A stretch of 22,819 nt of DNA from DATDAW01 sp036524675 (GCA_036524675.1 DATDBU010000083.1:1-22819), one strand, 5' to 3'; counted from the first letter of the stretch, positions 15,829 through 22,728 are shown. A program made the numbers and translations. The notes: generated by a model not told the origin, from the letters alone.

Positions 15829-17384
15829 TTTTTACGAATGGGTGAGGGAACCGGCTTGGCGAGGTCGCCGACGCTCAGGGCCAGCGCGGCGGCTCCGGTG
15901 AAAATCGCGGAGCGCGTATCGACTCCGATGCTGCGCGCGGCGGCGAGATTGTGCTGGGCGTTGACGACATCGACATACGTGCCCAGGCCTTGCCGGTAGG
16001 CTTCAAGCGACGCCGCGAACGCGCTTTCCGATGCGGTCAGCAGCTTCACCGCGGATTCTTGCTTGCGGAGCGCGGTCTCGAAATCGGTGGACGCTTTCCA
16101 GACTTCGCGGACGGCGGCATCGCGAGCCCCGGCCAGTTCGCTCTCGGTGGCGCGAAGCTCGGACTGGGCGATGCGCAGTTTGTTGGCGCGGGCAAAACCG
16201 TCGAAAATCGGCACTTCAACCGCGATGCCGACGCCGTAAACGGGTTCGTCGCCGCCAAAATAATCGGAATTTTCGGCGCTGACATCTATGCCCAGCCAGC
16301 CCGCGTGGGCGTCCAGGGCGACTTTCGGAAAATATTCGGCGCGCACTTTTCGCATCTCGGCGCGGCTGGCGCGAACGGCGGCGAGTTTGGCCACAAGATC
16401 CGGACGCTGAGCGAGGGCGCGATCGATGAGGGTATCCAGCGAGCGTTCGGGATTCGCGGGGACGAGTTTTGGCGGAATGTCCGCCACCTGCAGGCTGGCC
16501 GTTGGGGGAATGCCGAGGCTCTCGACCAGCGCGACCTGGGCATTGCTTTCCGCGCCGCGTGCGGCTTCGAGATCGAACGAGGCCTGGGCCGTTTGTTGTT
16601 CAGCCTGAAGCACTTCGGGTTTCGTTGCCAGACCATTGTCCAGCCTCGCCTGCGCGGCCTGCCCCACCGTTTCCGCAGCGCGCAGGGCGCTGAGGGCGAC
16701 GGCCACTCTCTGCCGGGCGGTGTTGAACTCGTAAAATCGCTGCGTCACTCCGAAAACGATCTTCTGATGCATGGCGTTGAAGCCCACGTTCGCCATCATG
16801 AGTCGCTGTTTCGCCGCATCGACCATGGCGTCGCGTTCGCCAAAATCGAGGAGCAGCCATTTCACGCTCACGGCGGCCCGCGACGCGACGACCTCCGTGG
16901 TGAGCGTGCCTCCGCCCACGACCGACACATCGGGCAGGCTGGGGTTTGTGAGCGCGCCCGACAATCCCGCACTGACTTCTTCGAGCAGTTGCTGCTGATT
17001 GACCTTCAATTTCGGAAACGGAATGAAAGCCCGCTCGTATCCCGCGCCCGCCGAGGCGACCAGGTAGGGAAAATAGGCGCTCTGGCCGAGACCAACTGCG
17101 GCAGCCGCCTGCCGCGCACGCTCCCAGGCGACTCGTGTGTCGGGATTGCTGCGCTGGGCGATGTCGATCAGTTCGGGCAGCGTGTAGGTCTTTTTCGGAT
17201 CGATCGCGACCGGCTCTTCGTGCAAATTTCCGCGAGCCAGGTCCGCTTCATATTCGCCCAGCTTGGGCGGCGCCCAGGGTTTTTCCGGAGAAGGCGGCGG
17301 CCCGTCCTTTCCCAAAGCCGCCGCTCCGCAAAAGACGGTCAAAATCAGCGCAATCAACGGCGTTTTCGGAGAGGAGCGGCTCAT
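15825..17384 (-). CDS. TolC/NodT-type outer membrane efflux protein
   Basis: From ATG 17384 the protein has 519 residues. It begins MSRSSPKTPLIALILTVFCG, a signal peptide likely cleaved near AAALG-KD; a longer frame upstream adds 27 residues and can be discarded. Then come two repeats of the outer membrane factor fold: LPELIDIAQRSNPDTRVAWE opens the first, SVKWLLLDFGERDAMVDAAK is its membrane strand region, and RALAQRPDLVAKLAAVRASR with VAVEVPIFDGFARANKLRIA repeat the pattern. The long Ala/Gln/Arg-rich helices form the periplasmic tunnel. It would form the outer membrane exit duct for the FUSC pump. Its ATG overlaps the stop of an NADH dehydrogenase stub (ATGA, 17381-17384), so its original upstream partner has been lost. 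Confidence 0.9.
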   Translation of the reverse strand: MSRSSPKTPLIALILTVFCGAAALGKDGPPPSPEKPWAPPKLGEYEADLARGNLHEEPVAIDPKKTYTLPELIDIAQRSNPDTRVAWERARQAAAAVGLGQSAYFPYLVASAGAGYERAFIPFPKLKVNQQQLLEEVSAGLSGALTNPSLPDVSVVGGGTLTTEVVASRAAVSVKWLLLDFGERDAMVDAAKQRLMMANVGFNAMHQKIVFGVTQRFYEFNTARQRVAVALSALRAAETVGQAAQARLDNGLATKPEVLQAEQQTAQASFDLEAARGAESNAQVALVESLGIPPTASLQVADIPPKLVPANPERSLDTLIDRALAQRPDLVAKLAAVRASRAEMRKVRAEYFPKVALDAHAGWLGIDVSAENSDYFGGDEPVYGVGIAVEVPIFDGFARANKLRIAQSELRATESELAGARDAAVREVWKASTDFETALRKQESAVKLLTASESAFAASLEAYRQGLGTYVDVVNAQHNLAAARSIGVDTRSAIFTGAAALALSVGDLAKPVPSPIRKK

Positions 17385-17640
17385 TGATCCAAAAGCGGAA
17401 CCGCGCTGCCGGGACCGAGGATCAGGCGCGAGCCGCGTTGCCGCGTGAAATAGCTCCAAAGCCATTGCGTGATGACCCTGACACGATTCCCCGCTGCGGC
17501 GAGAAAAAAGAGGTGAACGATCGCCCAGACAAGCCAGGCGAAAAATCCGTCCAAGCGGAAGCCGCTGATTTCCAGCACGGCAAAATTCCGTCCCACGACG
17601 GCCATGTTGCCTTTGTCAAAATACCGGAACGGAGGCGGCG
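17381..17640 (-). pseudogene. C-terminal stub of a type II NADH dehydrogenase (NDH-2)
   Basis: Reading down from about 17635 gives PFRYFDKGNMAVVGRNFAVL, followed by GFRLDGFFAWLVWAIVHLFF and ITQWLWSYFTRQRGSRLI. This is the C-terminal membrane-binding region of NDH-2-type FAD/NAD oxidoreductases (FRYFDKGxxAxIGR ... GFxAWxxWxxVHxxxL). About 80 residues remain of the usual 430 or so; the two Rossmann domains are missing. The same frame has a stop at 17648-17650, which belongs to the rtcB relic. Its own stop overlaps the outer membrane factor start as ATGA, so the ancestral operon was NDH-2, outer membrane factor, YtcA, adaptor, permease. Confidence 0.8.
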
Positions 17641-17647
17641 CGCGGGC

Positions 17648-18159
17648 TTACTCGGCGTAAGGAATCACCGCGTTCTCCGTCGCGAGCACGCCGCCGATCG
17701 GCAGGCCGTAGCCCACGTGCGCATCAGGCATGAGTGCGCCCGCCACCGCGACCGGCAGCGCACACGCATTAGCCATCTGCTTCACCGCCTCGGCTTCGAG
17801 CCCTTCGCCCCACTGACGCCACGGCGCGAACGCACTGCGCGGCAGCGCCTCCTTCCAACCGCGGAGCGGATGACTGCATAGCCGCCGGGGAGGCTATTCC
17901 GCACGCGGTCCCGCAGACGCGGGGCCGGATCGATAGGAGCCAGCGGCGCGCGCAACTCATCGGCGAAGAACGCCGGCGGATTGGCGACGATGTTGAAAAT
18001 CTCGGCCTCAAGCCCTTCGGCCAGCTCAGGGCCTCGAGCCTGTCGAGACGGCAACGCGCCGTCCTTCCCCTGCGCGATGAAGTTCTGGATGAACTCGTGC
18101 GCGAGCGCGATCGGCTCGCCGACAGGCACGCCGAGGCGGATGAGGTCTTTGGTGTTCAT
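17648..18159 (-). pseudogene. rtcB: N-terminal relic of RtcB RNA ligase, frameshifted and truncated
   Basis: RtcB joins RNA ends carrying 2',3'-cyclic or 3' phosphate to 5'-OH ends. From ATG 18159 the frame gives MNTKDLIRLGVPVGEPIALA and LEAEIFNIVANPPAFFADEL, as at the start of one RtcB subgroup. Near 17865 a base is lost; after the shift one reads SAFAPWRQWGEGLEAEAVKQ and then ALMPDAHVGYGLPIGGVLAT, the strongly conserved PDAHxGYGxPIGG region, and IPYA. There VGVDIAC (with the first metal ligands) should follow; instead there is GAG and a TAA stop at 17648-17650, then NDH-2 sequence. So roughly the first 170 residues of about 400-480 remain. All metal-binding and catalytic residues are gone, so it cannot be active. 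Confidence 0.8.
18012..18052. repeat. Palindromic dispersed-type repeat inserted within the rtcB relic
   Basis: The two halves, CCCTTCGGCCAGCTCAGGG and CTCGAGCCTGTCGAGACGG, form an imperfect inverted repeat and resemble the CCCTTCGACAAGCTCAGGG-type elements scattered through many GC-rich genomes. In the RtcB reading it adds about 15 in-frame residues (LPSRQARGPELAEG) between KDG and LEAEIF, where the family has no such stretch. That it is a mobile repeat is inference from shape and memory. Confidence 0.5.
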
Positions 18160-18271
18160 AGTTTTGGTTCGGTTGAAAATGGTGAGCGCGATGTGCAGAC
18201 ACACTCCGAGTGCGCAGCGGTGTTTGTTCTTTTTTGTCGAAGGGATACAGCCGAGGAAACTCCGATGAAGT

Positions 18272-19204
18272 TCACTCAGTTCTCGTCTTCGAGCGGTATT
18301 TCCCCGGCGACATTCCCATGACGCGACTGAAGACCTTGCCGAATGAACTCGCTGATTCGTAGCCGACGGCAGACGCGATAGCCGCCAGTTTCATCGGGCG
18401 GTTGGCGAGCAGCATGTTTGCGGCTCTTACCATTCGCCATTGAGTAAGATGATCGCGCGGTGTTTCGCCGACCAGTTCACGGAATCGTTCCGCAAATGAC
18501 GAGCGCGACATGGATACCCTTTGCGCCAGGAGAGCGACCGTCCATGGCCGCTCCGGCTCAGCGTGAATCTGTCGCAGCGCCTCGCCGATCTGCGGATCGG
18601 TGAGGGCACGCAACCAACTCGGCTGTGCGGTCTGGCAGGATGTGCCCGTGCGCGTTCTCATGGCCACGGCGAAGAGCGCGTCCGCGAGTCGATCGACAAT
18701 GGCACCTGCTCCGGGGAGATTCTGCGACGTTTCCGCGGCGATGAATTGAATGGTGGATTGAAACCACGGCGGCGCGTGTTTCCCGGAAGCCTGGAGATGA
18801 ATGACTGAGGGGAGATGTTTGACCAACAACTCACTTTCGGGAGAAGCGAAGGCGAAGCACCCGGCAATCACCGACGCGGAGGGACCTTTGCCTCCATCGA
18901 ACGACATCAGCCGCGTCCGGCGAAACTCTTCCTCCGAACACAATTCGAGCACCGGGCGTGATGGCAGGTCGGGATGGCTGTAGAGGGAGTAGGATTCAGG
19001 GTTTGGCAGCAGCACGAAATCGCCTGCCGCCAAGGGAAGCAACGGCTCTTTGTCCACACCGAGAAAACACGAGCCTCGGACGACGATGAGGCAGATGCCC
19101 TTGTAACCCGGAAACTCAAAGGCGAACGGAGCGGAGAAATCCAGCCGGCCATACAGGTGACCGCTGGTTCTGAGAAGTGACATAATCTCCGTGAGATCGT
19201 CCAT
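18272..19204 (-). CDS. AraC-family transcriptional regulator with N-terminal cupin domain
   Basis: The protein has 310 residues. The N-terminal part (about 10-190) is a cupin-type sensor of the AraC_binding/Cupin_6 kind (LRTSGHLYGRLDFSAPFAFE, then LAAGDFVLLPNP). The C-terminal part carries two helix-turn-helix units: WTVALLAQRVSMSRSSFAERF and PMKLAAIASAVGYESASSFG, with KVFSRVMGMSPGKYR at the end, the AraC signature. It is divergent from the SnoaL-like/quinone oxidoreductase pair, which starts 166 bases away, so it probably controls those genes, a common arrangement for this subfamily. The inducer cannot be read from sequence. Its gene ends 112 bases before the rtcB relic on the same strand. 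Confidence 0.9.
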   Translation of the reverse strand: MDDLTEIMSLLRTSGHLYGRLDFSAPFAFEFPGYKGICLIVVRGSCFLGVDKEPLLPLAAGDFVLLPNPESYSLYSHPDLPSRPVLELCSEEEFRRTRLMSFDGGKGPSASVIAGCFAFASPESELLVKHLPSVIHLQASGKHAPPWFQSTIQFIAAETSQNLPGAGAIVDRLADALFAVAMRTRTGTSCQTAQPSWLRALTDPQIGEALRQIHAEPERPWTVALLAQRVSMSRSSFAERFRELVGETPRDHLTQWRMVRAANMLLANRPMKLAAIASAVGYESASSFGKVFSRVMGMSPGKYRSKTRTE

Positions 19205-19370
19205 GGCGTTTCAAAGGCTCAAGAATGCCGAATCGCAAGCCGGCAATGCGAGCGCAGTCGCCGATGCTGGGAGCGCTGGCGTTTTCGACCAAAGATGCGG
19301 ACGAACGGGCGAGGCATATCCCCTGACGGGCAGCGTGATCGGCCTATGGTAGTAGAGGTCCACTCCGCTT

Positions 19371-19706
19371 ATGAAACAAGAACCTCTCAATCTACCGAAA
19401 CCCATCGCCGCCTACTTCAGCGCTGAGAAAGCGGGCGCCGAGGCCGTTTGCCAATGTTTCACTGAGAACGCCGTCGTGAAGGACGAGGAGCACACTTACG
19501 AGGGTCAGGCCGCAATCAAGCAATGGAGGGCGGAGGTCGCAACGAAGTATGAATACACGAGCGTACCGTTCGCGTGTGAAGAGAAGGGCGGAAAGATAGT
19601 CGTCACCAGCAGGCTCACTGGGAATTTTCCCGGCAGTCCCGTTGACCTTCGATTCTTCTTCGAGCTCCGGGACGACAAGATCGCGTCACTGGAAATCATC
19701 CCGTGA
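19371..19706 (+). CDS. SnoaL-like / NTF2-fold small protein
   Basis: The 111-residue protein starts MKQEPLNLPKPIAAYFSAEK and has the standard NTF2-fold layout: a helix, then a strand around VCQCFTENAVVKDEEHTYEG, AAIKQWRAEVATKYEYTSVP, and strands around KIVVTSRLTGNFPGSPVDLR and FFFELRDDKIASLEIIP. Proteins of this sort often accompany oxidoreductases under an AraC regulator. The quinone-oxidoreductase-like gene begins 3 bases after its stop, so the two are cotranscribed. The specific role is unknown; no catalytic residues can be named with confidence. Confidence 0.82.
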   Translation: MKQEPLNLPKPIAAYFSAEKAGAEAVCQCFTENAVVKDEEHTYEGQAAIKQWRAEVATKYEYTSVPFACEEKGGKIVVTSRLTGNFPGSPVDLRFFFELRDDKIASLEIIP

Positions 19707-19709
19707 GTT

Positions 19710-20681
19710 ATGTTCGCGATCTACGCTACGCACGCGGCACCCGATGATCCGTTGTCGGCGCTGGAGATCGGCGAGCAGCCCGAGCCCGCCGCGCGCGAAG
19801 GTTGGGTGCGAGTGAAGATTTCGCATGCCAGCTTGAACCGCCACGACCTTTTCACGCTGCGCGGCATCACCGCTCATCCGGAGGGAATCTCCTTCCCAAT
19901 AATCCTGGGCAACGACGGCGTAGGCACGTTGGACGATGGAACGTCCGTCGTGATCTATCCCGTCCTCGGCAGCGACGGCTGGCGCGGCGACGAAACGCTC
20001 GATCCGCAATGGCACATCTTCAGCGAATTTGTGCCAGGGACCTTCGCCGACTACATCGCGGTGCCGAAGCGAAATGCGATTCCTCTGCCCAGCGGCCTGT
20101 CGCCACTTCACGCTTCGGTGCTAGGCACGGCTTGGCTCACCGCATATCGGGCCTTGTTCACAAAATCCGGTTTGAGGTCCGGACAGACGCTGCTCGTGCA
20201 GGGATCGTCGGGAGGCATGGCGACGGCGCTCATTCAGCTCGGCCGCGCCGCGGGCTTTGAAGTGTGGACAACCAGCCGCAATGACGAGGGTCGCGCGCTC
20301 GCCGAAAAGCTCGGCGCGCATCGCACCTTCACATCGAACGAAAAGCTCCCGAGCAACGTGCAGGCGGTCGTCGATAACATCGGCCCAGCATCGTGGGCGC
20401 ACTCGATTGCGTCGGTCGCTCGTGGCGGCACTATCGTCATCACCGGCGGCACCACAGGCTTCGACGTGAACCTGCCGCTCCTGCCGATGCTCAGCGAACA
20501 GATCACCGTGCGCGGCTCCATCATGGGCACGCTGCAGGACATGAAAGACATGGTGACCCTTATCGCGGCCTCCGCCATTACGCCGGAAATTGGCTTGGTG
20601 CTTCCGATGGAGCAGGCAGCCGAAGGTTTCCGTGCGATGTGGGAAGGTCGCACCCACGGAAAGACGGTCTTCACGCGTTGA
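19710..20681 (+). CDS. Medium-chain quinone oxidoreductase-like protein (zinc-free)
   Basis: At 323 residues it is a medium-chain dehydrogenase/reductase of the quinone oxidoreductase subgroup. The N-terminal domain has SLNRHDLFTLRG and LGNDGVGTL in the places where zinc enzymes have CGSD and GHE, and the four structural cysteines are lacking, so no zinc is expected. The nucleotide-binding domain has LLVQGSSGGMATALIQLGRA (161-180), as in NADPH-using enoyl or quinone reductases, then VVDNIGPASW and GGTIVITGGTTGFDV. It probably reduces a quinone, enone or similar electrophile. It follows the SnoaL-like gene by 3 bases and both lie divergently to the AraC regulator. The end is separated from the convergent nucleotidyltransferase gene by a hairpin. 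Confidence 0.88.
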   Translation: MFAIYATHAAPDDPLSALEIGEQPEPAAREGWVRVKISHASLNRHDLFTLRGITAHPEGISFPIILGNDGVGTLDDGTSVVIYPVLGSDGWRGDETLDPQWHIFSEFVPGTFADYIAVPKRNAIPLPSGLSPLHASVLGTAWLTAYRALFTKSGLRSGQTLLVQGSSGGMATALIQLGRAAGFEVWTTSRNDEGRALAEKLGAHRTFTSNEKLPSNVQAVVDNIGPASWAHSIASVARGGTIVITGGTTGFDVNLPLLPMLSEQITVRGSIMGTLQDMKDMVTLIAASAITPEIGLVLPMEQAAEGFRAMWEGRTHGKTVFTR

Positions 20682-20712
20682 TGGCGTCGTGACTTGGGGA
20701 GGCTGAGTCTCC

Positions 20713-20760
20713 GCATCACCCCGGCGGAGATGAATCCCCGCCGGGGCTTTGCATTCCCCC
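20713..20760. repeat. Hairpin element, copy 1 (probable terminator)
   Basis: CCCCGGCGG (20719-20727) pairs with CCGCCGGGG (20738-20746), a perfect 9-base stem with a 10-base loop, followed by CTTTGCATT on the plus strand. It lies between convergent stops (20681 and 20762), so it probably terminates transcription, perhaps from both sides; there is no strong T-run. A nearly identical copy lies at 21870-21917, four or so mismatches in 48 bases. Confidence 0.75.
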
Positions 20761-20761
20761 C

Positions 20762-21538
20762 TCAAGCGGCGAGCGCGTAGCGGCGGAAGAAGCCGTTCAG
20801 CTCTTCCACTTTGCCGGCGGCATCGTCGGGCTCGTTGAGCGTTTCGAGCCTTGGCAGCTCGGCCTCGACGAAGCGCGTCAGCGCTTCGACCGGCGGCGCG
20901 ACGGCGAGTTCTTCGCCGGCCTGCTTGCGTGCGACGAGTTCAGCGATCGCGGCGCGCACGTCGGCTTCGTCGAGCACGCTCTCCACGAGTTGTGCGAAGA
21001 GCATCGGCACCTGGCCGAGCTGGCGCTCGATCCAGCGGCACGCGAGCAGCGGACGGAAGACGTAGAGATATTTCTTCAGGCTCACTTCCTCGCGACCGCG
21101 CAGGTAATCGCGCCAGTTGCCGAAGGCCATGTGCAGGTAGTGCGCGAAGCAGCGCCGCGGCGAATAGAACTCCGCCGCGAGCGCACCGAACTCGGCGGCG
21201 AAGACCGGATCGTGACGATACACGACTGGCGACTTCAGCCATTCGAGCAGCGGCGGGTTGCTCTTACGGAGCAGTCGCAGCGCCTTGCGCAGTTCCCAGC
21301 CGCCCACGTCGAGATCGTCGGCGATGGGCTGTTCGATGACGTCGCGCCGATCCTCGACCGAGAGATACCAGTCGCGCCGGTGGGCGTAGAGAAAGCGCAC
21401 GTCGTAGTCGCTGTCGCGCGAGGCAAAGCCCCACGCACGGCTGCCGCTCTCGCACGCGAAAAGCACGCGCACGTTCCGCTCGGTCTCGACCTGAGCGAGC
21501 GCGTTGCGGACGCGCTGGAAGACTTCGTTCCCGTGCAT
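20762..21538 (-). CDS. RlaP/YcgL-type nucleotidyltransferase (DNA polymerase beta superfamily)
   Basis: The protein has 258 residues. Near the N-terminus it has ACESGSRAWGFASRDSDYDV (29-47): the Gly32-Ser33 loop plus Asp44-x-Asp46 is the metal and nucleotide site of minimal nucleotidyltransferases, and the SRAWGFxSxxSDYDVRF form is typical of the PF10127 (RlaP/YcgL) family. The rest is helical (LLRKSNPPLLEWLKSPVVY, YLHMAFGNWRDYL, KKYLYVFRPLLACRWIE). These proteins are linked in bacterial genomes to RtcB-centred RNA repair, where they are proposed to add nucleotides or otherwise process RNA ends; the reaction is not settled. Here an rtcB relic lies on the same strand downstream and a slipin gene upstream. 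The start has an unusually strong ribosome binding site. Confidence 0.85.
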   Translation of the reverse strand: MHGNEVFQRVRNALAQVETERNVRVLFACESGSRAWGFASRDSDYDVRFLYAHRRDWYLSVEDRRDVIEQPIADDLDVGGWELRKALRLLRKSNPPLLEWLKSPVVYRHDPVFAAEFGALAAEFYSPRRCFAHYLHMAFGNWRDYLRGREEVSLKKYLYVFRPLLACRWIERQLGQVPMLFAQLVESVLDEADVRAAIAELVARKQAGEELAVAPPVEALTRFVEAELPRLETLNEPDDAAGKVEELNGFFRRYALAA

Positions 21539-21542
21539 GGGA

Positions 21543-21551
21543 ACCTCCTTT
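21543..21551 (-). promoter_or_regulatory. Strong Shine-Dalgarno of the nucleotidyltransferase gene
   Basis: On the minus strand AAAGGAGGT lies four bases before the ATG at 21538-21536, an essentially full anti-Shine-Dalgarno match. Most other genes here have weak or no such site, so this start is well supported and efficient translation is likely. Confidence 0.8.
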
Positions 21552-21569
21552 CTATGTTGGTGGATTGAT

Positions 21570-21845
21570 TTACGGATCGCGTGTGGTTGGACGGATCATG
21601 AGCGTATCTCTCAGCAAGGCTCCGGGACCGGAGCGGTCGCTGAGCAGAATCCGCAGCGGCACGCCCGCCAGCGAAGTGCTATCAGGCAACCGATCCAGCG
21701 GGATTTTCGCGCGAGGCTCCGGCGCGACGGCGTCGGGTTCGGAACATCGATGCTCAATTGCTGAACGTTTTCCTAGTCGTGCGAACGCGACGAGGAGAAA
21801 GCCGATGAGAAATACGCCCTGACCCAGGATGGTTGGGATGGGCAT
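21570..21845 (-). CDS. Uncertain small ORF with one N-terminal hydrophobic helix
   Basis: The 392-base gap between the slipin and nucleotidyltransferase genes holds a 91-codon minus-strand frame. It begins MPIPTILGQGVFLIGFLLVA, which would be a plausible membrane helix, and continues with a polar, Pro/Arg/Ser-rich tail that resembles no family I know. There is no evident ribosome binding site. It lies on the same strand as both neighbours and ends 31 bases before the nucleotidyltransferase start. It could be a small membrane protein or merely a GC-rich open stretch; I lean to the latter. Confidence 0.25.
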   Translation of the reverse strand: MPIPTILGQGVFLIGFLLVAFARLGKRSAIEHRCSEPDAVAPEPRAKIPLDRLPDSTSLAGVPLRILLSDRSGPGALLRDTLMIRPTTRDP

Positions 21846-21869
21846 GAGTCGTTGGTATCTGGTGGGGGA

Positions 21870-21917
21870 GCATCACCCCGGCGGAGACGAATCCCCGCCG
21901 GGGCTTTGCGTTTCCCC
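21870..21917. repeat. Hairpin element, copy 2 (probable terminator of the slipin gene)
   Basis: CCCCGGCGG (21876-21884) and CCGCCGGGG (21895-21903) form the same 9-base stem as copy 1, again preceded by GCATCA and followed by CTTTGCGTTTCCCC. It lies 13 bases beyond the stop of the minus-strand slipin gene, as copy 1 lies just beyond the nucleotidyltransferase stop. The loops differ by one base. Confidence 0.75.
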
Positions 21918-21930
21918 CTTCAGTTGTTGG

Positions 21931-22728
21931 TTACGTTTCTCCCGGCTCGCTCACGGACGGCTTGGCGCCGCGCGAGTTGAGGGACGGGAGCAGGGCCGCG
22001 AGATCGTTCATCACGAACGTCTGGCCCGCATTGGACGCTTCGAGCGTTTGCAGGAAGCGGAGCGTCGCGAGAGCCGGCTGGCCCTCGATGAGGCGCGCCG
22101 CGTTGGCGAGGTTGCGCAGTGCGGCGGATTCACCGCGGGCGCGTTCGAGCGCGGCCTGACCTTCCTGCCTGGCCTTGAGCACTTCGCTGAACGCCTTGCG
22201 CAGTTCGCCCGGCAGCATCACGTCGCGCACTTCGACGGCGTGGACTTGCACGCCGACGGCTTCCGCCTGCGGCGCGATGAGTTCGCGGAGTTGCGCGCCG
22301 ATGGCGACACGCTGGGTGAGCAACGCTTCCATCGTCACGCCGGCGACGACGGTGCGGACGGCCGTCTGCGTCGCGCTGTAGATGTGCGCCGCGTGGTTGT
22401 CCGCGGCCTGCACGCTCTTCGCAGCATCGACGATCTGCGTGGTGAGCACGATGCTGAGCTTCACGCCGACGTTATCGGCGCTGAGCACTTCCTGGCCAGC
22501 GACCTGGAGCAGCGCCTTGCGCGTATCGACGAGCGCGCCGCGGAAGTTCTTGCCCCAGCGGACGTGACGGCCCGCGGCGAGCGTTTCGACGAGCTTGCCC
22601 TCGTGGTAGAGCAGGCCGGCGAAGCCGTCGGTCACGATGAACTCGTGGCGGTAGCGGGCGCGGATGAAGTTCGCCACGACGAAGCCGGCGACCGCGAGGA
22701 TGAGAATGAGGATCTGTTCGGTGGTCAT
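21931..22728 (-). CDS. Slipin / SPFH (band 7) domain membrane protein
   Basis: At 265 residues it has an N-terminal membrane helix (about 4-24, ILILILAVAGFVVANFI) and then a full SPFH domain: FAGLLYHEGKLVETLAAGRH, DTRKALLQVAGQEVLSADNV, KLSIVLTTQIVDAAK, AVRTVVAGVTMEALL and VGVQVHAVEVRDVMLPGELR are in the standard order of slipins. After it comes a charged Ala/Glu/Arg helix (EVLKARQEGQAALERARGES) that drives oligomerisation, and a short low-complexity tail. SPFH proteins form ring scaffolds on the inner membrane. Slipins are frequently encoded with RtcB and RlaP-type proteins, which suits the gene order here. No Shine-Dalgarno precedes the ATG at 22728. Confidence 0.88.
   Translation of the reverse strand: MTTEQILILILAVAGFVVANFIRARYRHEFIVTDGFAGLLYHEGKLVETLAAGRHVRWGKNFRGALVDTRKALLQVAGQEVLSADNVGVKLSIVLTTQIVDAAKSVQAADNHAAHIYSATQTAVRTVVAGVTMEALLTQRVAIGAQLRELIAPQAEAVGVQVHAVEVRDVMLPGELRKAFSEVLKARQEGQAALERARGESAALRNLANAARLIEGQPALATLRFLQTLEASNAGQTFVMNDLAALLPSLNSRGAKPSVSEPGET

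Noticed and set aside
15951..17387. Second 478-codon plus-strand frame opposite the outer membrane factor
   Set aside because: Composition is Arg/Gly/Phe-rich without recognisable motifs, and the minus strand has a signal peptide and both repeats of the TolC fold.
18202..18212. CACTC-C-GAGTG inverted repeat upstream of the rtcB relic
   Set aside because: Only five bases per arm, with no promoter elements that I could place around it; too weak to call an operator.
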